Source of the DNA: Bradyrhizobium sp. BTAi1
GTDB lineage: Bacteria; Pseudomonadota; Alphaproteobacteria; Rhizobiales; Xanthobacteraceae
Reading direction: 5' to 3'
DNA length: 64,000 nt
Assembly (NCBI RefSeq): GCF_000015165.1
Contig: NC_009485.1
Location: forward strand, 2,520,001-2,584,000
Part shown: one piece after another, positions 54,185 through 63,193 of the stretch
Numbering within the stretch: the stretch's first letter is position 1
How the letters are laid out: the number at the start of each line of letters is the position of its first letter
Program-made: the position numbers and the translations under genes
The notes under the pieces: model-generated
Database searches by the model: none
Seen by the model: only the letters and a program-made list of their open reading frames with translations
Told to the model about the DNA's origin: nothing

Positions 54185-54750
54185 TACTTCACCGATCTCA
54201 GCAGCGTCCTGATCGTCGCCAGATGATCCTCGGGCGATCCGAGTCGCGCCGAGACGGCGTGCATCAGCTCCTTGCGGAGCTGCTGCAGCTCATCCTCCTG
54301 ATCACCGCGCGGGCTCGCGGCCGCAGAGGAGTAGCTGGGGTGCGGATAGGCGCCGACCGGCCGCTCCATCGGCAAATAATAAGCAGGGCGTTCATCGGCC
54401 CAGGCCGTCGTGGGCCCACTGCCAGGCGGGGCCGGGCGAGCCTGGCCGGCGAAGCGCGGCTGGGCGCCGCGCGGCTGCCGTTCGATGGAATCGACGATGG
54501 CCGCGAGCGCGACGTCGAAATTGCTTTCGTCGGAAATGTCCAGCGCGGGCTCCATGGCCGCTGTCGGCGGAAGCGGCGGTAACGTCAAAGACGAACGGGC
54601 CGACGGCGAATGCTCGAACGGCGAGCGGCTGAACGAAGAACGGGCGAACGACGTCAGGTCGCGCAGCCGCTCGACAGCGCGGCGCCATCGCGCGCCGAGC
54701 CGCGGCTCCTCCCTGGCAGGTGTTCGCATCAACATCTGACTCTCCAGCAA
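54184..54750 (-). CDS. Hypothetical protein, coupled to coiled-coil partner
   Basis: A 188-residue protein of unknown family. It is Ser/Arg-rich at the N-terminus (SFARSSFSRSPFEHSPSARS) and has an amphipathic acidic C-terminal helix (EDELQQLRKELMHAVSARLG) that could pair with the neighbouring coiled-coil protein. No signal peptide or membrane segment. The start may be ATG 54750 or the in-frame ATG 15 bases later. Likely bacterium-lineage-specific. Confidence 0.65.
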   Translation of the reverse strand: MLESQMLMRTPAREEPRLGARWRRAVERLRDLTSFARSSFSRSPFEHSPSARSSLTLPPLPPTAAMEPALDISDESNFDVALAAIVDSIERQPRGAQPRFAGQARPAPPGSGPTTAWADERPAYYLPMERPVGAYPHPSYSSAAASPRGDQEDELQQLRKELMHAVSARLGSPEDHLATIRTLLRSVK

Positions 54751-55031
54751 GTTAGCTTAGGCGAGCGGAGAAAAGCTTAGCAAGGGTTGCGCTGCCGCTG
54801 CCAACAGCTGTGTTGCGGCCGCCGCAGCCCGGGGTCTTGGTCCATGCCGGCCTTGATGGGCGCTTGGCTGGGCAATGCGCGGCAGTGTGCATAGGCTTGG
54901 GCGCCGGCCTGACTGCGTTCACCCGGCCGGCGCAGAGCAGGGCGGAAGATGTTCCGGTGAGAGGTAAGGAACAACCGTGGTGCCCGGAGGTTCGGACTCT
55001 TGCTGCATCCCCGCAAACGTCCGAGGCCTCC

Positions 55032-56297
55032 ATGTATCACCACGTCAAAAAGCTGATGTTCACCGTCCGTGTCGACGAGCCCGATCCGCGCTTCGGCAAC
55101 ATGCTGCTGGAGCAGTTCGGCGGCGCCAATGGCGAGCTTGCCGCCGCCATGCAGTATTCGATCCAGGGCCTCAATTGCGAGGATCCCGATCGCAAGGATC
55201 TCCTGATGGACATCGGCACCGAGGAGCTGAGCCATCTGGAAGTGGTCGGCACGCTCGCCCGCATGCATCTGAAGCCCGCCAAGTTCGACCGCGAGGCCGC
55301 CGAGGCCGATCCGTTGATCGCGATTTGCGGCGGGGGCGGCGTCAATCTGTTCAACTCGCAGGGCAATCCCTGGACCGCCGACTATCTGAAAATCACCGGC
55401 GAGCTCGACGTCGATCTGCGCAGCAACATCGCCGCCGAGGCGCGCGCCAAGATCGTCTATGAGCGGCTGATCAATTTCACTGATGACGCCGGCACCAAGG
55501 ATGCGCTGCAGTTCCTGATGACGCGCGAGATCACCCATATGAAGGCGTTCGCGCTGGCGCTGGAGAGCATGAACAAGCCGGCCTTCAGCATCGGACGGAT
55601 CGCGCCGACGCCGGGCCTCGTCGATCAGTTCTTCAACGATTCCACCGGCAATGGCGACCATGGCGAGATCGATACCCGTGGCCCCTGGAACGAGGGCGGT
55701 GACTGGGTGTTCACGGAATCACCGGCGATCCAGGCCGAGAACGGCGCGGCCAATGCGATCGTCACCGAGAGCTCGCCGCCGGCCGATGAAGCGGGTCTCG
55801 GCGATCTCTTGATCGAGGAGCTGCGCGACATCCTCCATGCCGAGAAGCAGCTGACCAAGGCGCTGCCGAAGATGGCGGAGGCCGCCCGCTTCGATCAGCT
55901 GCGCGAATTGTTCGAGCAGCATCTGGTCGAGACCGAGGCCCAGATCGAGCGCATCAACGAATGCTTCGAGCTGCTCGGCAAGACGCCGCGGGCAAAGCCG
56001 TGCAAGGGCATGATGGGCCTGGTTGAGGAAGGCGAGGAGATCGTGACCCAATCCGAGGACAAGGAGGATGCGGCGGCGGATCTCGCGCTGATCGGCGCGG
56101 CACAGCGCGTCGAGCATTACGAGATATCCGGCTACACCACCGCGCGCAACCTTGCCTCACAGCTCCGCCACAGCGCCGTCGTCGCGCTGCTGTCGAAGTC
56201 GCTGGCCGAGGAGGAGAATGCCGATCAGCTCCTCAATCAGGTCGCGCGCTCCTTGATGTCGGTCGCCAAGATGCCGGCGGCGATCGAGCAGGCGTGA
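55032..56297 (+). CDS. Manganese catalase fused to a DUF892 (YciF) ferritin-like domain
   Basis: A 421-residue fusion. Residues 1-230 are a manganese catalase: ligand Glu near 36 in GELAAAMQY, TEELSHLE (E-x-x-H), Glu in KIVYERLINF and His in REITHMKAFA. Residues about 255-421 are a DUF892/YciF ferritin-like domain, with ELRDILHAEKQLTKALPKMAEAA and EHYEISGYTTARNLASQLRH, presumably a second metal or redox site. It would destroy hydrogen peroxide without heme. ATG 55032 begins MYHHVKKLMF. A stand-alone gene with a repeat downstream. Confidence 0.86.
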   Translation: MYHHVKKLMFTVRVDEPDPRFGNMLLEQFGGANGELAAAMQYSIQGLNCEDPDRKDLLMDIGTEELSHLEVVGTLARMHLKPAKFDREAAEADPLIAICGGGGVNLFNSQGNPWTADYLKITGELDVDLRSNIAAEARAKIVYERLINFTDDAGTKDALQFLMTREITHMKAFALALESMNKPAFSIGRIAPTPGLVDQFFNDSTGNGDHGEIDTRGPWNEGGDWVFTESPAIQAENGAANAIVTESSPPADEAGLGDLLIEELRDILHAEKQLTKALPKMAEAARFDQLRELFEQHLVETEAQIERINECFELLGKTPRAKPCKGMMGLVEEGEEIVTQSEDKEDAAADLALIGAAQRVEHYEISGYTTARNLASQLRHSAVVALLSKSLAEEENADQLLNQVARSLMSVAKMPAAIEQA

Positions 56298-56394
56298 GGT
56301 AGGGACTTCCGCGGCGCGCTTGCGCTCTGCAGGCCTCCGTGGAGCACAGCACCACGTGGGTGGGGCGCAGACATTGCGCCACGTCTTCATATCG

Positions 56395-56475
56395 TCATGG
56401 CCGGGCTTGTCCCGGCCATCCACGTCGTTCAGCTCGCTGAGAAGCGCATGGATGCCCGGGACAAGCCCGGGCATA
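56395..56475. repeat. Inverted repeat
   Basis: atggccgggcttgtcccggc (56398-) is mirrored by tggatgcccgggacaagccc (56449-56474), 26-bp arms with mismatches; each arm also self-pairs. Beyond it no gene is seen between 56298 and 56656. Confidence 0.7.
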
Positions 56476-56656
56476 ACGGAACAACTAACTGCCAGGATGG
56501 ATCGTTCGCGACAGTCCCGTGTCTCCATATCCGACCGCCTCGCCTTTGCGGGGCATGACGGCCGTCTTTAAAAACGCCAAATGTGCCCTCCGCTGGCCGT
56601 CTGGAATGACGGGGAACAGCGATCAACAGCGGACCAGCCGCTCTCCCGCTGCCATC

Positions 56657-56914
56657 TCACTCCGTATAGCTGCGCGACCGGTCCGCCCTGCGGAAATGGT
56701 TCGTCGACAGGCAGCGCCTGGCCCGGTTGATCTGCGCATCGGTGGCGCCGCGGCTGCGCGCATACATCTCGGCCACCTCGGCGGTGTATTTCTCCACGTA
56801 GTAGCGCACCTCCGAGCAGGACATCCGGGTGTCCGGACCAGCCTCGTTGGCTGCCTGCACTCCGGATCCCATCGCCAGAAGCAGAATCCCCGCGCCGATC
56901 ATACCCCGCACCAT
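56657..56914 (-). CDS. Small secreted hypothetical protein
   Basis: An 85-residue exported protein with a signal peptide (MVRGMIGAGILLLAMGSGVQAA) and two Cys (MSCSEVRYYV, ARRCLSTNHF) that likely form a disulfide. The mature core is helical, about 60 residues. The ATG at 56914 gives the signal peptide directly; upstream in-frame codons are not supported. Function unknown. Confidence 0.65.
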   Translation of the reverse strand: MVRGMIGAGILLLAMGSGVQAANEAGPDTRMSCSEVRYYVEKYTAEVAEMYARSRGATDAQINRARRCLSTNHFRRADRSRSYTE

Positions 56915-57178
56915 CGACTTCCTCCCCCTTGTCGCAGCTGCCCGATAACAGGCGTGACTCGGCGCGAGGGTGCAAATTAACAAATGACGGCCACGTGACA
57001 TCATCGCTGCAGTGTGGCTTCGCAGTGTCACCGAGCGTTGCGGCGGCGCATCGCCTGCAACCGCAGCCGCTCGGAAACGCCTCGTACCGATGGCAGATCG
57101 CGGTTCCTTCAGCGGAACCCTCGTTCACCTCGCGCTGGTCGGGCTGGCGCGATGATGCGCCGCTCCTCCTTCGACATC

Positions 57179-57562
57179 TCAGGCCGCCGCGGTCGAACTC
57201 GCCGTGCCCGCGCTGCTCGAGCCGCCGGTGCTTGCAGCGCCGCTGGCCGCGCCTTGCGCGTTGTAGGTTTGCGCGCCCTTGCTGCTGCCGTCCGAGCTGG
57301 CGGCCGTCTTGGTCACCTCGGTCGAGCCGTCGGAATAGGTGATCGTCGTGGTGGTGACGCCGTCGAGCGTGATCGAGACCTCGCTGACGACAGTCTTGCC
57401 CGACGACGCGCCGCCGCTGCCGGAGGAGCTCTCCGACGTGTCGCCGGCCGAGCTCGTGGCTGATGACGACGAGGTTGCGGACGTCGCCGAGCTGGATGAG
57501 GTGGCCGCGGTCGCCTGGGACGACGTGGCCGCGATGGGAGTCGAAACGGAGCTGATCGACAT
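57179..57562 (-). CDS. Ser/Thr/Ala-rich low-complexity protein
   Basis: A 127-residue protein of strongly biased composition: SSSSATSATSSSSAT in the N-terminal half, then a small ordered island SEVSITLDGVTTTTITYSDGS, then Gly/Ser/Ala again. No signal peptide. Such proteins recur in bradyrhizobia and may be surface or flagellum-like adhesins, but this is only an inference. ATG 57562 chosen because earlier in-frame residues look random. Confidence 0.55.
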   Translation of the reverse strand: MSISSVSTPIAATSSQATAATSSSSATSATSSSSATSSAGDTSESSSGSGGASSGKTVVSEVSITLDGVTTTTITYSDGSTEVTKTAASSDGSSKGAQTYNAQGAASGAASTGGSSSAGTASSTAAA

Positions 57563-58060
57563 GGACTTCTCGCATGAAGAAAGGGGCGGGTGCCGCACGG
57601 CTGCGCGGCTCGCTTCTTCAACGCGGCTTTGGCGCGGAGCTGGCGTACTGAGTTGCGTCTGAATGTGTCCGGATGCAGCGGGTTTCACTCGGGGTCATCG
57701 AAGCGTGTCGCCAGCCGCGCTGCCCGCGGCAAAGTCTCCCGTCGCAGGGCGCCCGCCACGGCGTTGCGGATTGGCTTCGCGGCTCTCACACGCCCCGGCG
57801 CAAGTTCAACCCCCAGTTCTTTCCCCATGTCATTCCCAGCGGCGGCTATGCGGCGAACAGGACGCCACCAGGCGTCCTGTGCGCTCCGGAATGGTGGCGG
57901 AGGGCGGAGAGGGGCGATTGCCAAGCGCCGGCGCGGCGCTCTATCGTTCTGCACGCATGAGCGTCGCCTTTTCACCCCGCCAAACATCACGCGTCGCGAA
58001 AGCCTGCTGCGCTTACGCCGACGCCAACCCGATTGACCGATCTAACGATCTGTTGCTGAC
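57563..58060. other. Intergenic region without recognised gene
   Basis: About 498 bases upstream of the Ser/Thr-rich gene and past the HdeA-like gene's 3' end. Several frames are open because of base composition, but none has a family signature or ribosome site. A short palindrome (aggacgccaccaggcgtcct, 57860-57879) is present. Confidence 0.35.
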
Positions 58061-58354
58061 CTAATTGCCGAGGATCTTCTCCGCCGCGGTGACGATGCTG
58101 ACCGTCGGATGCTCGGCGCAATACTTGCCGAACTTCTTGGCGTTCTCGATGAACACCTCGGTATCGAACAGGGCTTCGTCCTGATCGCCCTTGTACCAGC
58201 CGTCGAGCCAGATCAGCACCATCTTGATGCTGTCGTCGCCGCTCTCGACGAACTGTTTGCAGCTCATGGTCGACAGATCCAGCACGACGGCCGAGGCCGG
58301 TGCTGACGGCAGCATCAGGGCCGCGGCGAGCAGCGGGGCAGCGAGCAATTTCAT
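58061..58354 (-). CDS. HdeA/HdeB family periplasmic protein
   Basis: A 97-residue HdeA/B-like protein, an acid-stress periplasmic chaperone family. A signal peptide ends near APASA; the mature domain has the conserved MSCKQFVESGDDS, VLIWLDGWYKGDQDE and FGKYCAEHPT, with two Cys that form the HdeA disulfide. Length is typical. Whether it protects against acid in this organism is untested. Cut off from the low-GC cassette by a dispersed repeat. Confidence 0.8.
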   Translation of the reverse strand: MKLLAAPLLAAALMLPSAPASAVVLDLSTMSCKQFVESGDDSIKMVLIWLDGWYKGDQDEALFDTEVFIENAKKFGKYCAEHPTVSIVTAAEKILGN

Positions 58355-58509
58355 GGGGCGTCTCCGGATGGATGTCATGAAAACAATGAAAAAGACAGTG
58401 CGTTACGAATCCCTTCGCGCGCCAATGCGAAGCGCGCGATCAAGATCGCGCCGGGGCCCGCATGGTTAGGATCGGCCAAATCGCGCGCGGTCGTCAGGGG
58501 TGCTGCGGT

Positions 58510-58655
58510 AAGTCAATGCCGGGATCGGGCCCGCCCGCCGTGCGAACCGTCCTGTCGCTGTGGCGCCTCCCGGCCGATGTCCTTGTGCAGGCGCGCCACG
58601 GGTCTCGGCCAAGGTCCAGCCAGTTGCGCGCCCCCATTTGGAGAGCGTGGCGCAG
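58510..58655. repeat. Left copy of a dispersed sequence flanking the low-GC cassette
   Basis: The segment gcaggcgcgccacgggtctc and following ggccaaggtccagcc (about 58587-58625) aligns, with mismatches, to gcaggcgggccacgggcctc and gccgaggtccggcc at about 60857-60892, in the same orientation. It appears truncated. Non-coding, between the HdeA-like gene and the nucleoside hydrolase stop. Confidence 0.65.
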
Positions 58656-58664
58656 CTCGCGTGA

Positions 58665-59567
58665 TTATGCCAGGATCGACCAGGAGCGCATGAACTGCCT
58701 GACCCAGCGCAGGTCGCCCCCGAGACAAAATCTTGCGTGATAGGCACCGTTGATATCAAACCGCAGTTGTCCGCGATGGTCTGTGGAGCTGTCTACGTCA
58801 AATGGAATGCGCCAGAAGTTGAATTTCGACGGATAGAGCATGGACAGAAGCGCGATCGTATCATGCGGAAAGCAGCCGGAGATGCCCTCGGCCTGTTCGT
58901 AGCTCGCCATGTAGAATTTATGAGCTTCGCTGAGCATCGGAGCCGCTGCTCCAAACGTGCTTAAGCTCGTCAGGTCTTCCCGCCTGAATATGAGCTTTCG
59001 GCAGATATCAAGCGGGACAATTGTGATTGGAATTCCTGAGTGGAGAATGTTGGCCAACGCGATGGGGTCGTTGTAGGCGTTGAATTCGGCGTCCTCGGTG
59101 ATATTGCCTTTGTCAAAAATCGCGCCCGTCATCATCGTGATACCGGAAATTCGCTCAGCCCCGAGCATGCGCGCGATCGATGGGATATTGGTTGCTGGCC
59201 CGATGCTCAGGATATGAACGTCCTCGTTGAGCCATCGCGCGCGTTCCAAAGGGCTTTCAATCGACTCTGATAGAGAGTCGAATTGTTCGTCTGGCCTGAC
59301 CTCACCGATGACATTGCCCAAGCCATCGAGTCCGTGAATATCCGTTGCAGACTGCGCGAAGCCGTCTGAAGCGCGTTCGGCGCCGACGAGAATTGGTGCG
59401 TCGACACCGAGTCGGTGTAACAAGGTTCGGATGTTGTGCGCGGCTTGGCGTGCTGAGACATTTCCGAATACGGTTGAAAAAGCGATCTTATGTCCTGAGA
59501 CGATTTTGCAAGCGACAGCGATCGCGAGCGCGTCGTCTACTCCCCCATCGCTGTCGATCCAGATCAT
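58665..59567 (-). CDS. Nucleoside hydrolase, second gene of a low-GC cassette
   Basis: A 300-residue inosine-uridine nucleoside N-ribohydrolase-family protein. The calcium motif is WIDSDGGVDDALAI at residues 3-16, with FGN in STVFGNVSA, MMTGAIFDKGN, EFNAYNDPIA and the active-site HD in PHDTIALL, so it looks catalytically intact. It would cleave the N-glycosidic bond of a nucleoside or related ribosyl compound. Its ATG immediately follows the TAG of the membrane-protein gene (TAGATG), indicating translational coupling. GC is lower than in neighbours. It could be a salvage enzyme, but context suggests an effector. Confidence 0.87.
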   Translation of the reverse strand: MIWIDSDGGVDDALAIAVACKIVSGHKIAFSTVFGNVSARQAAHNIRTLLHRLGVDAPILVGAERASDGFAQSATDIHGLDGLGNVIGEVRPDEQFDSLSESIESPLERARWLNEDVHILSIGPATNIPSIARMLGAERISGITMMTGAIFDKGNITEDAEFNAYNDPIALANILHSGIPITIVPLDICRKLIFRREDLTSLSTFGAAAPMLSEAHKFYMASYEQAEGISGCFPHDTIALLSMLYPSKFNFWRIPFDVDSSTDHRGQLRFDINGAYHARFCLGGDLRWVRQFMRSWSILA

Positions 59568-60290
59568 CTATAGTCTTCCATTGCTTTTCATGTGGTCGAT
59601 CAGTCGCTTGAATTGATCGGGAGGCAGTCTCGTCGATTGACGGTTGATGTCCGCTGCCTTCCAATCCGCGCTGGTCACCCGCACAAGGAGGATGGATGCC
59701 GCGGTCGGCGAATCCTCATAGTCGAGATCGGATATTCTGCCCGGAAGTTGCGCCAATGGATCATTCTGGAAAGCCTCGTAATATTGCTTGGAGTACAGAA
59801 CGCTCAACACGTTACCGGTGCGGGTCGGAATCCCCGACGTGTTGATGCGGTGTGAGTCTCCTTTGAAGATCCAGAATCCGGCATGATCATCGAGCTTGAT
59901 ATCCGAAGCGTCCCAGGTCGCGGCAACCTTGCCTGAGGGGTCGTAGGCGTAGCCCGAGTATGTCCACCCAAATCCCAGGTTCTTGGACAGATGCGACAAG
60001 CTCCAGGGGCGCTCCGCAATATCGACTTTCTGAAGCCACCACCCCTCAATGGCGCTGTGGCGGAACAGCCAGTGGCGAATCCGCGGGACGTTGATGAACC
60101 AAAACGGCACCGTGAGCAGAATCAACCAGATCGCGAAGCTCCCGGCTCCGTGCAAGGTCATCTGCATATAAGTGTAGTCGGCGGCTGATACTGAAGATGA
60201 CCATTTGTTGAACACGGCCGACGATATTGCGGTGGCGACAGTCACCCAGCCGAACTCGTAAATGCGGCGAAAGGTTTCAACGTAATTCAT
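59568..60290 (-). CDS. Two-helix membrane protein with beta-rich soluble domain
   Basis: A 240-residue protein I cannot assign firmly. Two hydrophobic helices are visible, about residues 12-28 and 49-70 (FAIWLILLTVPFWFINV). A soluble part follows from about 84, rich in aromatic/Gly strand-like words: IEGWWLQKVD, WTYSGYAYDPSGKVAATWD, FWIFKGDS. This two-helix plus beta-barrel plan resembles Cap15/S-2TM-beta effectors of CBASS (inference, no search). A strong aggagg site lies six bases before the ATG at 60290. First gene of the coupled pair with the nucleoside hydrolase. Confidence 0.8.
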   Translation of the reverse strand: MNYVETFRRIYEFGWVTVATAISSAVFNKWSSSVSAADYTYMQMTLHGAGSFAIWLILLTVPFWFINVPRIRHWLFRHSAIEGWWLQKVDIAERPWSLSHLSKNLGFGWTYSGYAYDPSGKVAATWDASDIKLDDHAGFWIFKGDSHRINTSGIPTRTGNVLSVLYSKQYYEAFQNDPLAQLPGRISDLDYEDSPTAASILLVRVTSADWKAADINRQSTRLPPDQFKRLIDHMKSNGRL

Positions 60291-60469
60291 CAGAACCTCC
60301 TAACCGATCAAAACTCCATTTCAATCAAACAATTCAAAGCTGTGGAGGCAGATACTGCGCTGCTTTTTTTTTCGGGATGTGCCGATTGATCTGGTCGATC
60401 GCCGCCAACGGGGCGAGACGACGATGGCGATGATATCAGGGCGCACCCGGCGGGCAAATCACGCTCATC
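60291..60469 (-). promoter_or_regulatory. Leader of the two-gene cassette
   Basis: AT-rich DNA upstream of the membrane-protein gene, with ttaggaggttctg as ribosome site and a run of nine or more T at about 60363-60372 on the plus strand. The promoter should lie here; -35/-10 boxes are not clear to me. Confidence 0.5.
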
Positions 60470-60990
60470 CGAAAGTTTCGTGTCAACGGATTCCGAAAAA
60501 CATAAATCGCTTCGCATCGCCCCCAAATCAGCCTTATGGTCCGTCCATCCCGTTGCACGGTAGGGGACGGTTCGCGGTCGTCACGGACGTTGGCAGCGGG
60601 ATGCGGTGGACGCGGGCAGGCGGCGTGCGATCAGCACGGGCGAACGCCGGCCTCGCGGACGGTCAAGGCGCGTGGTCCTGATACTCCGAAGCTAGTATCG
60701 AGCGTGATGTGCGCACAGCACATTGCGCGACATGGTGGCCAGAAAGCCGGCGCACCAGGGAGAGCGCGCTATAGCCTGTTAAAACCATCGCGCGGGGAGG
60801 GCCGGTCTGTCCGGCTGTACCTGTGGTGACTGCCGCCTGCTTTTTTTGCTGCAGGCGGGCCACGGGCCTCAGCCGAGGTCCGGCCTTCCTCGCGCCCTCC
60901 ATTCGGAGAGGGCGGGAATGAAAGGGCATAGCTCGGGCGCGCGCTGCGTCGCGAGAACGCGGATGCTCATCTCGTCACGGTGCTGTTTGT
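60470..60990. repeat. Right, apparently complete copy of a dispersed sequence
   Basis: It contains cggttcgcggtcgtcacgga, gcggtggacgcgggc, taaaaccatcgcgcggggag and the hairpin ctgccgcctgc-ttttttt-gctgcaggcggg (60829-60862). Together these match a sequence I remember as scattered through Bradyrhizobiaceae genomes, with spurious ORFs annotated in it. No gene supported between 60291 and 61126. Confidence 0.6.
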
Positions 60991-61126
60991 GATTGTGGAT
61001 CAGGAGTTTGCCACGTGCGTCATTGCGAGCGCGGTGCACACCCTGCCCTCCAGGGGAGGGTGTGAGCCCAGCCATCAGTCGCGACACAAGGATGTCAAAG
61101 CGGCGCGACGTCGGCCGAAGCCGAAC

Positions 61127-62905
61127 TCACGCCACCAGCACGGCCTCCGCCGCGAGCACTGCGTCCGCGCCGTCGGTAACGGTCTTTTCCAGCGACGGCG
61201 CCTGCACGGCAAACGTCTCGGCAAAGAACCGCGCCAGCGCCACATGACGCGCACCCGCGGTCTCGTTCTCGCTGCGCGCGGCGAGCGCCTCATTGGCCAG
61301 CATGCAGCCGCCGAGCGCCGAGCCGAACAGGCGGAGATAAGGCGTGGCGCCGGCGAGCGCGTCGTTCGGTGCGGTGCCGAGCTTCTCCAACAGCCAGCGG
61401 CTGGAACGCTCGAGCGCGCTCAGCGCCTCGCGCAGCTTGGCGCCGGTGGTGCCGAAGGCCGGGTCGTTCGAGGCCTCGACACGGCGGACGATGTCGGTGA
61501 GCTCGTCCAGCAGCTTGAACACCGAGGCGCCGCCATTCGCGCCCAGTTTGCGTGTCACGAGGTCGATCGCCTGGATGCCGTTGGTGCCCTCATAGATCGC
61601 GGTGATGCGGGCGTCGCGATAATGCTGGGCGGCGCCGGTCTCCTCGATGAAGCCCATGCCGCCATGGATCTGGACGCCGAGATAGGCGACCTCGTTGCCG
61701 ATGTCGGTCGAGAAGGCCTTGGCGATCGGCGTCAGCAGCGCGCCGCGCGCGGCGGCTTCCGCGCGGACGGCCGGATCCTTGGCGCGCACGGCGACATCGA
61801 GCGCCACCGCGGTCGCGTAGCAGATCGAGCGCGAGGCGGCTGTCAGCGAGCGCATCTGCATCAGCATGCGCTTGACGTCGGGATGGGCGATGATCGCGTC
61901 CGAGCCGCTGCCCTTGCTGCCGACGGCGCGGCCCTGCTTGCGGTCCTGCGCATAGGCGAGCGCCTGCTGATAGGCGCGATCGGCGACGCCGACGCCTTCG
62001 AGGCCGACGCCGAGCCGGGCCTGGTTCATCATCGTGAACATGCAGCGCATGCCGGCATTCTCTTGGCCGATGAGATAGCCGATGGCGCCGCCATGGTCGC
62101 CCATCGTCATGGTGCAGGTCGGCGAGGCGTGCATGCCGAGCTTGTGCTCGATGCCGCTCGGATAGATGTCGTTGCGGGCGCCGAGCGAGCCGTCCTTGTT
62201 GACGAGGAATTTCGGAATGAGGAAGAGCGAAATGCCCTTGGTGCCGGCCGGCGCGTCCGGCAGCCGCGCGAGCACGAAATGCACGATGTTGTCGGTCATG
62301 TCGTGGTCGCCATAGGTGATGAAGATCTTGCTGCCGGTGATGCGGTAGCTGCCGTCGGGGGCGCGCTCGGCGCGGGTGCGCAAGGCGCCGACGTCGGAGC
62401 CGGCCTGCGGCTCGGTCAGCTGCATGGTGCCGGTCCATTCGCCGGAGATCAGCTTGCCGAGATAGATGTCCTTCAGTTCCTGGCTGCCATGGGCGTCGAG
62501 CGCCTCGATGGCCGAGAGCGTCAGCAGCGGACACAGGCCGAAGGCGACGTTGGCTGCGCTCCAGATCTCGGTGCAGGCAGCGTTGATGGCGAGCGGCAGG
62601 CCCTGGCCGCCATGGGTCTCCGGGCCGGACACGGCGTTCCAGCCGGCCTCGGTCCAGCGCTTATACGCATCCGGCCAGCCGGGGGCGGTGGTGACCTTCT
62701 TGTCGGCGAGCTTGACGCCGTTCCTGTCGCCGACCTTGTTCAGCGGGGCCAGCACGTCGGTGGCGAACTTGCCGGCCTCCTCGAGCACGGCGGCGGTGAT
62801 GTCGGGGTCGAAATCGCCGTAATGACCGGCCTCGACCGCCGCCTTCAGCCCGGCGCCATGATTGAGGGCGAGCAGCATGTCGTTGAGCGGGGCGCGATAG
62901 GTCAT
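61127..62905 (-). CDS. Acyl-CoA dehydrogenase (DmdC-like, with C-terminal extension)
   Basis: A 592-residue acyl-CoA dehydrogenase of the long form with an extra C-terminal domain, the class that includes 3-methylmercaptopropionyl-CoA dehydrogenase DmdC. It begins MTYRAPLNDMLLAL; FAD/substrate parts are MQLTEPQAGSDVGALRT, GSKIFITYGDHDM and the catalytic-type Glu in IYEGTNGIQAIDLVTRKL. The substrate is unknown; DMSP-derived or branched acyl-CoA are possible. It could work with the AMP-ligase at 24-25 kb, but they are unlinked. Monocistronic. Confidence 0.88.
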   Translation of the reverse strand: MTYRAPLNDMLLALNHGAGLKAAVEAGHYGDFDPDITAAVLEEAGKFATDVLAPLNKVGDRNGVKLADKKVTTAPGWPDAYKRWTEAGWNAVSGPETHGGQGLPLAINAACTEIWSAANVAFGLCPLLTLSAIEALDAHGSQELKDIYLGKLISGEWTGTMQLTEPQAGSDVGALRTRAERAPDGSYRITGSKIFITYGDHDMTDNIVHFVLARLPDAPAGTKGISLFLIPKFLVNKDGSLGARNDIYPSGIEHKLGMHASPTCTMTMGDHGGAIGYLIGQENAGMRCMFTMMNQARLGVGLEGVGVADRAYQQALAYAQDRKQGRAVGSKGSGSDAIIAHPDVKRMLMQMRSLTAASRSICYATAVALDVAVRAKDPAVRAEAAARGALLTPIAKAFSTDIGNEVAYLGVQIHGGMGFIEETGAAQHYRDARITAIYEGTNGIQAIDLVTRKLGANGGASVFKLLDELTDIVRRVEASNDPAFGTTGAKLREALSALERSSRWLLEKLGTAPNDALAGATPYLRLFGSALGGCMLANEALAARSENETAGARHVALARFFAETFAVQAPSLEKTVTDGADAVLAAEAVLVA

Positions 62906-63193
62906 GGCGTGTCCTCAAAGGTCGAATTTGCCGATTTGGCCGCCGTCATCCCATGAAACCGGCCGGGCCTCAACTTTTTCGCACAGGCCCGCGGCGGGCC
63001 GCCGCGGCGGCTCCGGGCGGGCGGGATAAGGGCTTGCCAGCATTGACGAATTGGCGGGGACGTCGGATCACCGGGCGGCGCCGCAAAATTCCTGCGGCGC
63101 GGCGGTTGAAAAGGGCGGGCGCGGTCGGTAGACCACGGGCGCCGACCCGGAATCGCATGGCGCTTACGTGCCAGTCCGATCCGGCAGGCCTGA

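Noticed and set aside
60980..62956. 658-codon plus-strand ORF
   Set aside because: It lies antisense to the DmdC-type dehydrogenase, is rich in His, Asp, Ala and Arg, and has no family signature; it is a high-GC shadow frame.
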